Below are positions 50,201-63,184 of a DNA stretch of 64,000 nucleotides, one piece after another. The position numbers and the translations under genes were made by a program. The notes below the pieces were generated by a model, which saw nothing but the letters and a program-made list of their open reading frames with translations, ran no database searches and was not told the DNA's origin. Positions within the stretch are counted from its first letter, which is position 1; every line of letters begins with the position of its first letter. This DNA comes from Serinus canaria. Lineage: Eukaryota > Chordata > Aves > Passeriformes > Fringillidae. Where the stretch lies: assembly GCF_022539315.1 (NCBI RefSeq), contig NC_066316.1:12083108-12147107 (forward strand). The letters run 5' to 3'.

Positions 50201-52796
50201 CCTCTCACAGGAGGTGAGCATAGCTAACTTTGAAAAGGAGGGTTGCTTTGAAAACTGGCTTGTGCTCTGCTTTCCTTCCTCAAGTGTAAGAGGACAGCCT
50301 GAAATGTTTCCCCCCTTTGGCATTTCTGACTGCTCAGAGCCACAGGGCATGTCCCTTGTGTTGGTGAGATCAGGGAATGCTTCTTTGGTGCCAGAGAAGT
50401 GTTAACAGCATCCCAATACAATTTTTTCCCCTGGTGTTCCAGTTTACTGCAAGTCCTGGGCTACTGCAGGTAGGTGGTGACTCCTTTGTGCCCATCCTGA
50501 CTAGAGGCAAGAGCATGGAATGAGACCTTAATAGAGGAAACCAAACCAAATCCCTGCCCTTCTGTAACTACCTGGTGTTTTCTCCACTCAGAAAACGAAG
50601 GATATTCAGTCTCAGTCTTCCCTGAGCTAGCTCTTCTCTGTTAAAAATAAACACGCATTTTAATAACAAAACTCTCTTTACAGTTTTCAGCCTACACCTG
50701 TAGGAAATAATAACTAACAATTATATTACTAATTTGTTATTTGACCCTAAATTGATCTCTTCACCTGCCTGTGATTCTTGTTTCTGAAAGGTACTGAGGC
50801 AAGAATCCATCAGGGAAACCAGTCTTTGAAAAATGTTTTATTATTTGTCTTAGCTCTGTGTTAGCTAAAACTGAATTTCCACATTAATAAGTACCAGTGG
50901 TATCACATCTCTGCCCAGTCCTGACAAGATGTCAGCAGAGGAAAGAAAAAACTCAGGAAGAAGTTTATGGTTCCCAAGATGGGAGGAGGGAGAAGGAAAA
51001 GGAGAAGGAGGTACCTGGGCTCAGTTTGACCTCATAATTTGTGATCTGGAAAACATGAGTTTGGGCAGGCATTTGCAGAAAAAGATAAGGAGCCACATAT
51101 CCCAAACCCAGAGAAAGCAAATGGGAGGCAGGGGCTGCCTTCTGAGCCCCAGCCCATGCCTCAGGGGAAAGGATCCACCAAGAGGCCTGGAGGCAGAAAT
51201 CCTTTATCCAGCCCAAGGGTATTTTGTACTCCTCACTTGGTTGCAATATCTAAATTGTAGACAGAAGATTTTGCTTTTGTTGGTAAAAAAACCTGTGGTT
51301 TGTCAGGACATTACTTTTGAAATCAGGTGATTAACCCTGCTCTGTGGAGTCAGGGGAGATCCTTCCCCACTTTGGGAAGTTTGGGCACCAAAATGGAGAC
51401 TGAATGCCATGGGGAGGAGACAGCTCCTCGTCAGTTGGCTCTGGAATGGCTCTGGTTTTGCTTTCAGCTAATGACACTGGATGTAGGGCTAACAACTGAA
51501 AAATAATCAGAATGCAGATGATGAAGAATGCAGCTCACATGGCACCCATGCCATGCAATTTAAAAGAGTCAGTAAAAGTGAGCCCTGTTTTTCATAACAC
51601 ACTGCAAAATTCTGCAAGAGTTGTAGCGTGTGGAGAACGACTGATGGCTACTGAGTGACTTAGTAAGTAAGATTTTAAAAGATGTAAAAGGACTGCCACC
51701 ACTGGCAGATGCAAGGAAAACCATGTGGAGCCCTACACAGCCCTCAGGATCACAGAAGCTGCCCTGTTAACCACTGTGCTTTGCCACAAAAACTCCATCT
51801 GCTGTGGTGAGGAAATGCTTTTCCTGGCAGTGTGACAGGGAATAGTGAACTGTATTTGTGGAGGAAATGTGATTTATCCCCTGGAAGGATCTTGGCATTT
51901 CCATGTTAGAAGCATTGTTCATAAGGTCAGCTCTTGGTCTAAAAGCTGTGCTATGAGAAACACAATCAGTTTATTTCTGATTAATTTCCAGTACAGGGGA
52001 GCACATGTCTCACACTTGGGTTGGAGCTTCCCAGGATCTTCACACTGAGATAAATTAACAGATTAAAATAAGGCAACTCACGTGGCTGTTGGGGAAGATG
52101 AATATTTTCATTAAGTTCATAGGAAAATTAAGGTTGATTAAGACAATTTTTAGGCTTTCATAAAATATATCTAGGACTTTATGTGCTCTGTGTACATCTC
52201 ACAATAGGGCAAGACCTGAGGTTGCTGCAATGCTGGCACCACTCAGATTTTCAGTTTGTGCCCATTTCCTCAGGGATTGATAAAGATCTGGAGAAGACCA
52301 GGTTCAGCAGAGCTGCTTTCTTAGCTTACCTTGTAATGCTTTCTGAGATAACCATCAGGGAGGGAAGAGCAGAAAAGGCTTTTTCCCATCCTATACAATA
52401 TCCTGAGCCTTGAAAAACACCTCTGTTCTCCAGAACACCCAGTGCCAGCGAGGCCAAGAGAGGGAGAAGAGCTGGAGCTGGAGAAGAAGGGGCAGTGGCT
52501 CTTTGGAGTGTGTCCAGCTGCTGGTGGGACTTGTCCTGCAGAGCCCCGAGCCTGACTGAGCCCCCTCCTGGACCTCTGACCTTCGTGGCCTTGCTCAGAG
52601 CATCACCAGGAATCTCCACACAGCAGTGCAGGACAGCCCTTGTTCCTGCTTTGGAGGGAGAGACGCCTGGCAAAGCATCTCCCGGCTCTTTACTGTGCAC
52701 AAGGTCCTGGGGAAAGCTTTGAGCTGGGTGCCCAGAAGGAGTGGGGCAGTCAGAAAGCCAGGGTACGCCTGGGCGTGTGCAGGGCTGGGACCTGGC
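47257..52796. other. Intergenic DNA
   Basis: No supported gene and no interspersed repeat recognised. AT-rich, unique-looking DNA at 47,780-48,130, 48,600-49,850 and 50,640-50,900. Direct duplication of AGAATATTTATTAG near 47,805-47,835. Short T and A runs around 48,852-48,880 and 49,679-49,692. Confidence 0.65.
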
Positions 52797-53197
52797 TTCC
52801 ATCCCTATCCCCATTCCCATCCCCATCTCCGTTCCCATCCCATCTCCATTCCCATCCCCATCCCCGTCCCCATCCCCATCCCTATCTCTGTTCCCATCCC
52901 ATCCCACATCCCCATCCCCTCCCCATCCCCATCCCATCCCTTCCCCATCCCCATCCCACATCCCCATCCCCTCCCCATCTCATCCCTTCCCCATCCCCAT
53001 CCCATCCCACATCCCCATCCCATCCCCATCTCATCCCTTCCCCATCCCCATCCCATCTCATCCCCATCCCCAATCCCCATCCCACATCCCCATCCCATCG
53101 CCATCCCATCCCCATCCCATCCCACATCCCCATCCCCTCCGCATTCCCATTCCCATTCCCATCCCCATCCCACATCCCCATCCCACATCCCCATCCC
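52797..53197. repeat. C-rich CCCAT minisatellite (about 400 bp)
   Basis: Irregular mixture of CCCCAT, CCCAT, CCCATTCC and CCCACATCC units with strong strand asymmetry (C-rich plus, G-rich minus). The minus strand has many GGG runs spaced by AT, so G-quadruplexes are possible. All long ORFs overlapping it (for example 52,626-53,345 and 52,326-52,967) are artefacts of the repeat. An 11-bp inverted repeat frames it (52,780-52,790 and 53,194-53,204). Confidence 0.96.
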
Positions 53198-53262
53198 AGC
53201 CCTGGCCGCACACGGCCCCAGGCAGGAGGCACGGCAGCTCCAGGATTCCAAAATTAAAGTTT

Positions 53263-53274
53263 GCCATCTAGCGG
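53263..53274 (-). promoter_or_regulatory. CTCF-like site
   Basis: GCCATCTAGCGG matches the reverse CTCF core GCCMYCTRSTGG at 11 of 12 positions (C for T at one), and a GC-rich flank follows. It sits about 60 bases from the minisatellite. Orientation is given as the strand that reads CCGCTAGATGGC. Binding is inferred. Confidence 0.45.
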
Positions 53275-54244
53275 CAGCCTCGGGCTTCTGGGAGCAGCCG
53301 CGCCCGCCCCTGCAGGTTTTAGGGCGATCTGTTTGGGGTTTCTGACCCAGACAGGGTTTCTAGCTCTGTCTGAGCCTGCCCGCCATCCCGGTGTGCCTGC
53401 AGAAGTGAGGGAAGGAGCTCGGAGCGCTGTCGCTGCTGCTGTGACAGTGTCACACAGTGCCACAGCCCTGGGGCAGCGCCCTCGGTCATCACGCCGTGCA
53501 GTGGGGATGGCTCCGGGTAGCTTTAAATCCTGAGCAGTTTAAACAAACTCCCACCACCAAACACCTCCAAAAAATTTCGCTGGGATGAAAAAACGCTGCA
53601 ATGAAACGCAATCAATTCCCACCGTGTTCCTGTCTTGCCTTGGACCGGGGTTACTCTCAGGGGACAGTGTCCTTTGTCTCCTTCAAGCGTGGTGTTCCCC
53701 GTTGGAGGAGCTGCACATGGAAGCGACAGCCTTGCCCTGCTTTGGGGGATGCTCCCGTGCGCCAGAGCAGAGCTGCCAGGAGCCAGCCCCTCTGCAGGAG
53801 CAGCCTGTGCCCTCCCTGCCAGAGTCCCTGCGAGCTTCCTCTGAGCAGTGCACATTCCCCATCTGGCATCCATACAGGATGTGCCTACAGGAGTCACATG
53901 GACACCACCCCGGCATCACCTGTAACTCATTTTCATAAGGAGAAGCAGCGTGAGGCAGCAGGAGTATGGGCAGGTTTGCAAAGAGAAGAGGAGGTCAAGG
54001 ATCCTCCACAGAGCAAGGCAGCAGAGAATGGCTGTGGCTGAGGACAGGGCCTGGAGAGGGAGCACAGGGAGGGCCTGGGAGGTGACAGGCAGCACGGGTG
54101 ACTTGGGTGACCAGATTGTAATTAAGGAGCTGCAGGATGCTTGCACAATCTCTCCTCTTCCACATACAACACTTCCATTAACAGAACTCCAGGTGGTATT
54201 AGCAAATTTTGCAGCATAATCACATTGTTGAGTCATATTTAATT
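53275..54244. other. GC-rich intergenic DNA
   Basis: 53,270-53,530 is GC- and CpG-richer than its surroundings, but no promoter or exon structure is clear. Overlapping ORFs of 110-150 codons at 53,523-54,254 on both strands show no domain and are judged incidental. Confidence 0.6.
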
Positions 54245-54560
54245 TATGAACCACTATACACAGAGTATAATTTTCTCATATTGACGCTGAGCTGATTATT
54301 TCCCAATTCATATTTATGCATTTGATATCTCCCTCTGCAGTGGAGCACTTCATACTTGTCATTAGTGAACTTCATCTTGTTGATCTGAGACCATCTCTTC
54401 AATTTAGCATTTGGCATTCTGATCCTGCCTGCCAGACTGAGCAAATTTTATAAGTGTACTCTATATTTATCACTGAAAATCACTAATAAAAATATTGACT
54501 AAAATCAGTTCTGAAGATCTCTGCACATCTGCTTGGAATGCTCTCTTGAAATTTCCTTCC
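54245..54560 (-). mobile_element. Ancient amniote CR1 fragment
   Basis: Diverged but collinear with old reptile/bird CR1 in reverse: GTGAACTTCATCTTGTTGAT, CTGAGACCATCTCTTCAATT, GAGCAAATTTTATAAGTGTA, ATATTGACTAAAATCAGTTC. The segment at 63,450-63,700 aligns to the same CR1 region (TGGACTTCGTGAAGTTTCTC, CTTTAATGAAGACATTAG), which supports the call within the window. AT-rich, much older than the other CR1s. It may extend further right, to about 54,740. Confidence 0.7.
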
Positions 54561-57500
54561 AGTTTGACATTGAGTCATTTGCAATAATGCTTTGAGAGTT
54601 TTTTCATCTATTTGTATACACACTGATAATCATGATTTCATATAAACTGCATTTTGCTTGCTTATATGCATGACTTCAGGTTATTAGTGTCTTATTAAAT
54701 ATATTGCCTACTGTTTCTCCCCATCATCAGTTCTTAGAATACAAATATTCAGGTCCTGCTACAAAACTGTGCAGCTATGTTGGAAAGAAGTAATTTTTAC
54801 CCCTTCCTTCAAAGTTATTAATTTCATTAAATGTGAATTAAGTTTCCTTCTTTAGTGAAGGAACTTATAAGGCATAAGCTATTCAAATTATGTTGAGAGT
54901 CCAGAGGGAAAAAAAAAAAAATAAAGCTCTGTACCTTCACATTTCACTTTGTGTGCAGTGTCAGCACAATAAAAATATTTGCTGGTGATGTAGATGCTAC
55001 TTAATACAGCTCACAGGACTGAAATGATGCAAGTGCCTATTAATCCTAAGATAGGATTCCTGGTAAAAGGAAGAAAACAGGAAAAGTGCTTAAGAACCAT
55101 AACTGTGTCAGTTTTACTGCTAGCACATAATTAGATCAGAAGGAGATTATTTCAAAATGTCCAGAGCATAACTGCTTCTTGCTATTTAGATGATCTGTTT
55201 CTGAATAAAAAGCTGCAGTTCATCTTATATTTTTAAGTGTAAGAATTTTTTGGGGCACTCTGTCCCCAGAGTGGTGGCAGGGCAGGTGGCTGCCTCTTCC
55301 CAGGTAGGAAGGTATCTAAACCAGGAAAGGTATCTAAACCAACCAAACAAAAATTGACCATGTTTATTAAGGTTTATAAAGGAGTTTGTTTTTTTCCCTG
55401 CAAGAAATCTCTCACATGTAATGTCTCTGTTTCTGGCACAGGCTGGAGGATTTTAGGGATGCCACTGATCTGGAACGCAGCATCCGCATGCCAGCCCCTC
55501 TCAGACAGGTGCTTGGGAAGATGCCAGGAAAAACAGCCCCACAATGGAAACAAAGAAATTACTCAACAGCCTCTTGCCATAAAAACACGTGTTAAGGGAA
55601 TGCAATCAAGGATCCAATCTGGTAAACAGCTTGAGGGACAGGGCCAGCAAAGCCCGACCTGTGCTGCAGGAGGCAGGAGGGATTTGGGCGCTGCCTGCGA
55701 ACAGCCCTGCTGGTTTGGGGGAGGCAGATGGCCACACTGCCTTCCTCTTCTTTTTAAGCTTCCTGCTGGTTTTCCCTGCTGGAGCTGTCCCACTGAGAGC
55801 AGCAGTAAATATCATTTTGTAGGTGTCTGCAAGAGAATAAAAGTGGCCCCAGTGCAACAGCCCATGGAAGGTGTGAGTGCAGACAGAGATGAATCACGGC
55901 AGCCCCGAGTCAGCTCTCACGCAGAGCCCGTGTAGGTGTTATTGTGCCTGTGGCAGCCTTCAAAAGAGGCAATTGCACAAATTCCAGGCTGGCAGTGGTT
56001 CCTGTCAGCAGCAGTTTGGGTAACGCTGCTCACATCACCTTCTCACATTGCACTCTGTTCCTTGAAGGGGGTTTGGCTGTAAACTCCTCCCGACTCCACG
56101 CTAATTCCGAAGGGTAACATGAGCATCAATTAGGCTCTACCGTGACTCAGATAATGAAATAACGCCCTTGGTGGGAAGTCAAGACCGCGTGTTTTCCCCT
56201 GCCTTCAGCAGAACGCGTGGTCCTACCCACTAGGTGTCCCTGCCAGCCAGGGAAACAGAGCGCCGCAGCCAGGGCTGTATTTGCTTCGTTCCACTTGGCG
56301 TCAGCTGAAAACATCAAACACAAACAACAACCCAGGAAACATGTCTGAAATAACTTCTTCTCCTGTCTTTTTTCTTTTTTTCTTTTTTTTTTTTTAAACC
56401 TCCTTTTTTGAAGCAGCTTCAAATTCATGCACAATGCACAGGATGGAAAAGGCAGCTCTCCATTTTGCTCTGCAGTGTAATAGAAAGTTTTTGGCCCGAA
56501 GGAGAATGGTTTTCCCTCCTGGATATCGAGCAGGTGATGGGCTACTTTAGCCCAAGCATCACCAGCTTAATCCCTCCAGCCTCAAGTCTGACTTCCCCAG
56601 AGCCAGACAAATTGTAATCTCTCACCTCTATCTGTCCATTTTTAGCATAGATCCTGTGCCATTTTGTCTCTTCTACCTTGGAGCTGAGAGGTTAAATGAA
56701 GGGTGATAATGTTCTTTTGCTTCTCAATTAAAATAAACAAAAATTTAAAAAAAAAAATCTGATTACTATCAATGTGTGGATATTGAAGTCTCACCAAAAA
56801 ATTCCTAATTTGTGGGTAAATAGGGCTAGGTGGATGCAGGTGTTTATAACCTCAACATGGATAAGGCATGACACACATGTGCAGTGGCTGCCTCTGCAAA
56901 GAAGAGACCATTTTTCCCCTGGTAAAATTTGCTCCAGTAATCCCTGGAGAGCTTCCAGAGGTCAGCAGACAATCATGGAGGAAAGTGAAGACGTTAAAGG
57001 AAGCACAGATCTGCAGATGTGGCAGCTTCTGCCAGCCCAGCAAGAGGGAGAGGAAGAAGGAGGCAAAATCTTGAAGACAGGCAGGGAATTTTTTGTCTTG
57101 CAAAAGGTTTTGTCTCTTTGTGATGCTGAACTGGGGGAGGAGAAAGGGGCAGAAAAAGCCTGTTTGCTATATAAGGTGGAGAAGCTCATTCCACATTTTT
57201 GGGGTTCCCTTTCCTGATCTGTCACAGAAGGGCAGCAGCATTTCCATGTCTCCTGGCAATGCTGCTTTAGGAGCAGCCTGAAATCCTTGGAGAGGAGAAG
57301 GAAACCCGCAGTTTTTCTGAACCATCACACATTTTGTGAACTGGCTTTTCAGGGTGGTTTGTGCCCCAGCAGCCTGCTCGGGAGGCTCTGTGCCTGGGAA
57401 CCATCCATGGGCAGCAGGGCCGACTGTGCAAACACCGAGCAAACCCCCGGGGAGAGCCGCCCCTGCCACAAAGGACCTGCTCTCCAAACAGCCACGGAAG

Positions 57501-60500
57501 AATAGCAGGAGGATTAGGAATCAGCTGAAGTCAGAGCCCAGAGCTGCAGGGTTTGGTGAGAGACAGAAGCCTGGGGTTCTGATTTCCAGCCCAGCAATCT
57601 GCTCTTGCTCACGGCCAGCAGCCTTGGCCGCGCTGGCGCTCCCAGGGCGTCAATGGCACCAAAGAGAATTGCGGGCAGCTCGGTATTTTTAACTACCGGG
57701 AGCTTCACATACCCCTGAACTTGGTTGCCCCCAGGGACAGTGTCCCCTCCTGGCCCCAAGACAGCTTGGAGGGAGCTCAGCTGGTGACTCGAAGGTGACC
57801 TTCTCAGCAGAAATGCCATCCAAGCAAAGGGGCAGGAGGAGGGCACAGCTCTTGCGAAATCCTGCTGTTGAAACACCTTCACATCTTGCAACACAAAGAC
57901 GAAAAGCTCTTTGTCTTATGGATTTAAGACGAACCATAGGAAGAACTGTGTTTGTCTCATGTTAATCACCTAGGCAACTGGGAAAGCAGAAGTGAGCTTC
58001 CCTTTCTAGAGGGCTTTGGAATCTGCCAGTTCATTCAAACGCCTTTTTCCGGCACAGCAGAAACACGGCTGGTTCTGCTGCAAAATTCCGTTTTTAGGAG
58101 AAAAATGGTACCTACAAACAACCACTTTGGGTTTGTAGCTTTTCCTTTCCCACAGGTGTTGTGTGCCTGCAAGCCCAGGTAGTTATTTAATGACTCAGGA
58201 TCTACATTAGAAGCACAGCCTTTTCCCTCATTTTAATTTCTCCTCCCTGGGATCCTTCCACTGGGGCAGCAAGGATATGTCAGAGACCAAGGAGTGGGCT
58301 GGGAACTGCCCTCACCTTTCCCAATCAGCAGGGAATGGATAAAAGCCTCTCATGCTTTGAAAGGGGTTGTTAAGGCTGGGAGGACATATCCCAAAAATGA
58401 AGTAATGCCATGCAGGTGTAGACCTGAAGCTTGTGTCACACTGCTGCAACACAGCAATCAGTAAGTGAATAACCCAGCCTGCCACAGGGTCTTGCAGAAT
58501 TCAAGTCCCAGCTTGTACCTTTATTGTGGGCTGGGGCAGGAAAAAGGCAGGAAGGCTCTTAGCAAGGAGCAAGGTTGGATTTTTCCTAGTGGCTCATTCA
58601 AATCTGAAGTTGTTTTTGTGAATAAATGCTAGCATTAGCATCTGCTATTTTATGGAAATGTGCTCAAAAGTATAGGTTGAAAATTCTGTTGAAGTTGATC
58701 TTTTGGCAGAAAATGAGGCTTTCAAAGAAAAAAAAAAAAAAAACCACAACAACAAAAAACCCCCAAAAAACCAACAAAACAAAACCCCATGGACAGCTCC
58801 TACAATCCTAAAAAAAAAAAAAAAAAGTTAATTTTAATCTGATTGTTCCTATTCTTGTCCAGATTGCTTTGCTTCTGATAGATTTTGATATTTTTTCACA
58901 GATTTCTTTATTTCCTAAATGGAAAAAAACCATCCTTTCTGGATGGTGCTGTCCTAGAAGAAAAACATGGTTTTGGTAATGTCTTTATTTACATTGTTTC
59001 AAAACCTATTTTTCCTGAAAGGAAATGTTTATGAGGTTTGGCTTTTCTCCCTATATTTCCAAGGCAGTTGCTGGTGCTTTGCTCTGCCTTCCTAAGCCCA
59101 ACATTAACTGCAAATCTTTAGTATTATTTTATTCAGTGGGGAAAAAAAAAAATCTGAGTTTTCTAGCTCATCTACAGCTCCACAGAGGGGGTGTGAAGCC
59201 CTGATATTTCATTTGAGCAACATTTAGAAAACTTTCTAATGACTTTGCAAAGTTATAAATAATTATACAAAAGGTGCAAGGACTTGCAGATACAAGCCAA
59301 GTTTATGAGGCCCAGAAACTGAGGGAATTAGAAATTTTTCCATCTGCTTGGATGAGTTTGGGTTTAAACACTAGAAAGTCAGATCCATCTGAACATACTG
59401 GATGTGTGGAAAAGTTACAGAGCTGGGCACAACACGATTCATTTCACTCCACAGGGGCTGATGAATAAGGCAGAGAGAAGGAAAAGCACATGATCAGATT
59501 CTCTACCAGTCTTTTTAGCAAAAGCACAAAACAAGCAAGAACAAGAAGGAGCTCAGCAACCTTGTGAACCCCTTTAGAAGGGATAAATTCATGGTGAGGG
59601 TGAAGGAGAAGCTGTGCTTGTGCTCACAGCACCTGAAGCAGAAGAGAGCAAGGAGCACCTGCAGAGCACAGAGTACATGGAGAACATGGAAAGTCTCCTA
59701 CATCCAACATGCAGCCTGCAAAGTTTGGGTTTATTCTGTTTTTTTTTTTCCCAAGGCCATGCAGCTGTAAAGGGGAAAGAACTGAAGGCCTGGAAAATTC
59801 AGGAAGTGAAAGCACCAGCTTCAATATTTCTTAAGTTTAGAATTAATAGAAGGTAGAGATACAGTGCTTAACCTCTAAGATGCAATTAAAAAGGAAACAT
59901 TAAAGGTTAATTCTTGGTTATTTTTAACAACTGGAATTAGTGAGTGAAATTGCTGATCACAATGCATCTGCCTTTAAATTTTAATAAGGATCATGGCACC
60001 CACAGGATAAAGCCATGGGACTGTCAGCACATGATGGCTCTGGGAAGAGATGGAATCCAATCACTTGTGTGTGGAATATTTTTTTTAACATTTCAAACCA
60101 GGTAAAGAAAAATTCCATTTATTAATTAAAAAGGATAAACTCTCAGGAGCCTGATACAATCCTCAGGACCACCAATGTGAAGAGAAGTTGTGTGTGCAGA
60201 GCAACTATCATCTTCAAACAGACTTGTTGAACCTGGGCCCAGAAATTGGGAATAATTGGGCAGTCTTATGTGCAAAGAAAGACTGGCATTAGCAGACAGA
60301 AAGTGTTAAAGTGGTGAAATAAAGGAAAGGGACATTGGAATAAAAGGGAGGAATTTGGCAAGGACAGATTCTGTGCCATTGGGATCTGGCTGCAACAAGG
60401 CAGAGGGAAGAGGGGATGTCTCCTGTATAGGAAGAAAAGAAGTTAAATCTGCAGGTTACAAATGGATGTAATATGAGACAGAAGCCATATGTTGTCATTT

Positions 60501-60589
60501 CCACTCCCCCTGCAAAAGACATCCTCTCTAAAGTCTTGATCAAGGAATGGGCTGTAAATCACAGGAGAGACAGGATGCAAAGTTCAGTA
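54561..60589. other. Intergenic DNA
   Basis: No supported gene. A direct duplication of AAGGTATCTAAACCA lies at 55,308-55,340. GC-richer at 55,440-55,930 and 57,200-57,800, where ORFs of 75-190 codons overlap on both strands without domains. AT-rich with A tracts at 58,570-59,250. No repeat family recognised apart from simple sequence. Confidence 0.6.
58728..58827. repeat. Compound A-rich low-complexity tract
   Basis: An A16-type run, then CAACAACAAAAAACCCCC-like sequence, about 20 unique bases and an A17 run. It could be a decayed retrotransposition tail, but no body is recognisable. Confidence 0.85.
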
Positions 60590-61010
60590 ATTTCCATTAA
60601 CTGACACCAGGCTAACACTGTAATTGGTAAAAAAGTGGTTTGGGGCAGTCTATTAACTTCTACTTTGCTGCTCATCATTCCCACGAGTTCACAATAGAGT
60701 AAAAGGCAGTCAGATATCCAGCTGTCTATTAATAATTGATTTAATGTAATTCATGAAGTGTGAGTAATCTGTTTCCTTGTTCCTCTGTTTAATATAATCC
60801 ATGAATCGTGGTGACCAGTAAAGAGGCTGATTGACCACTCAATGCTAAGTTTTTTTGCTAATTCCAACTATTGACTCGCATTTAAGAAAGTTAAATGGCT
60901 GCTAAATACTTTGTGGTTATTACAGGAATGCCATGGAAGAGGGAGACAATTAGTCAGTTCATTAGATGGTGTTCATTTTTGGATAAGATCTTGTAACTCT
61001 GCCTTGTGCT
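60590..61010. promoter_or_regulatory. AT-rich block with homeodomain-type cores (candidate regulatory element)
   Basis: Unique, repeat-free sequence with several TAAT cores: GTAATTGG (60,620s), CTATTAATAATTGATTTAAT (60,725-60,745), TTTAATATAATCC, GACAATTAG and CATTAG near 60,945-60,965. Such density is common in developmental enhancers of gene-poor regions but also arises by chance in AT-rich DNA. No conservation data are available. Confidence 0.25.
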
Positions 61011-62819
61011 GCTTCCAGTAGTCCCAAGTCTGCCTAACATTAGATACTAAAGTAATTGTTGTCAAACACAGAGCTTTTTTTTTTCAGCCCAGTGTCTTGT
61101 CTCTCCCAGACCTAAGAAAAGGTTTAACTTGCAGAAGTTGTTTTTATCCTCACCATATTGCTACAGGTATTGGTATCATGGTATCTATTTACCCCACAGT
61201 CACAAAAGATTTCCTATTTTCAGTACCTTTTCAAGGTGAGGAACTGCTACTCTTCCTCTTTTGCTCATAGGGAAACAAGGAGCTGAGAGTGTGTCAAGAA
61301 CCTGGCTTTGCTAATTGTGCTATTTCAGGCACTTCTGCTTGTGAACATATGTGTGTTTTTCACCAATGCCAAGGTTTTCACTCACTGAGTGTCACTTCCT
61401 TTGTTAGCTCCAAATGTGCAGAGGCTGAAAGGGCATCTTTACTAGTGAAAAATCTCTCAAGAACTCTTATAAATCATTCAAGCTTCTGGTTGAAAATGTT
61501 TCCTTTCACACACTTCTTAGTGCCAAATACAGGCCCATCTGGAATCATTATTAATTCTGTTGAACTGTTTAATTCCAAATGGTTCTCTCTCTTTTTTTAA
61601 TTTTTTTTTAAAGAAAGACTTGATTCAGTATTTTATAACCATAATTGGAATAGCACGTTAAGACTCAACAGCTCATTTTTTTTATTCCAGGAAATGGCAA
61701 GCAACACATCTTGTACTCAATCAGTCACATTAATAGAGCAATGCTAAAAGATCTTGTAACATGCACCTACCCACTAGTTTAATCCCTCTTACATATTTGT
61801 TTGCCATACAAACAGATTAGAATGATTTTTGTAGGCTTAAGAAAGCTTCTTAAACAATTTGGAGCACTTCTCTGTGTATGCTTTGTTGAGCACATCAGCC
61901 AGAGAACTGGAAGAATAAGTGCTCTGCCACTGAAATGGCTGGGCAAAGTGCAAAGCATGCTCCTCCAGATAAAAACTCACATCAAGACAGTTATTTCTGG
62001 TTTATCATCAGGACTGAAAAATTAAATTCAGTTTGCAAGAAAAGTCCCATTCACATTTCAAAGAGAAAAGCACCAAAAAAAACCCACAAAAAAACCCAGT
62101 GTTTTTGTGCAAACCTGCTTATTTAACCTGTTTTTGCATTAAACATTGCCTCTGGGATCGGAATGCACATGTTGAAGGAAAGGGAACTGTGAAATCTTGG
62201 TGTCATTTATGTCAGCAGCACAAATTCCTGATGACTAACACTCAGGACAGCTGGGAAGTTCTCTGCACAGTTCTCCACGTGCAGCTGATGTGGGAGACAC
62301 TCGGGCTGCGCGTTTGGCTCTCGACACTTGCTCTGAAGAGCGGTCACAGATCTCCAGACCTCCGTGGGGGCTGCTCAGTGCAGGCAGGCAGGCTGCAAAC
62401 CCAGAGCCAGGCACTGTGGCTGCCCACTGAAGGGCACAGCTTGCATCCCCCACAAGCTGGGGATGAAAGCTCTGGAAGGTTTTCATCCCTAGAAGCTGGT
62501 GATTAATGTTCGGCTACAGAGAACCGTAGGTATGGAACCAGCCAGGGCTTAGAGAGATACAATTATAAATTCATAGCCAGACTGTCATGATACAAATTAG
62601 TCTCAGCACTCATTTTCTTTGGCAAAACTCCCATTCTTTGGATGCCTTTCTGGTGAAATTTACTGTGACATGAAAGATATCCAAAATACAGATAAAAGGA
62701 GTAGTTTTCCAAGTGCAAAATCCACTAGAAGTGTTTGCTATGAACTCCCCATAAAATAAGCTGGAAGGCAGCTTTCATGTCTGGTCCATACTCCTGCTCA
62801 AGTCAGGGTCAGCTTTGAA
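61011..62819. other. Intergenic DNA
   Basis: No supported gene. The ORF at 62,033-62,506 (157 codons, plus strand) has no recognisable domain. Short T runs at 61,077-61,084 and 61,589-61,609. Confidence 0.65.
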
Positions 62820-63184
62820 GTGAGATGGGGGTACTCAGGGCCTTATCCAGATAGGTTTTGAGTATACCCAAGAATGGAGAGCTTACAACATCTCTGAGCA
62901 CTTATTCTAGCACTAATCTTCTTTACCATGACATTTTTCTCCTTATATCTAACTGGGATCCACCTTGCTGCAGCTGGGGTTCACTGCCCCTTTCCTTTCA
63001 TGGTGCCCCCCCAAGAGGAGTCTGGCTCCACCTTGTCTATAATCATTTATTAGGTAGTTACAGGGAGCAATTAGATACTCCTGAGCCATCTCTTCTCCAG
63101 ATGAACAACCAGCATTCTCAGCCTGCCCTTGCATTCCATATGCCCCAGCAACTTGAGCATCTTGGTGGTTTTTGCTGAGCTTGA
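62820..63184 (-). mobile_element. Older CR1 LINE fragment
   Basis: Diverged reverse CR1: GAGTATACCCAAGAATGGAG, AGCTTACAACATCTCTGAGC, TCTTCTCCAGATGAACAACC, GCAACTTGAGCATCTTGGTG. The order is that of reverse CR1. It abuts a second CR1 3' end at 63,185. Confidence 0.8.

Noticed and set aside
52797..53197. CRISPR-like array
   Set aside because: Units are short and irregular with no unique spacers, and the genome is a vertebrate.
52326..53345. Long ORFs of 116-239 codons on both strands rich in HPHP or GDGM repeats
   Set aside because: They are translations of the CCCAT minisatellite; all frames stay open because the unit lacks stops.
58728..58827. Processed pseudogene tail
   Set aside because: A-rich sequence only; no recognisable coding body or target duplication on either side.
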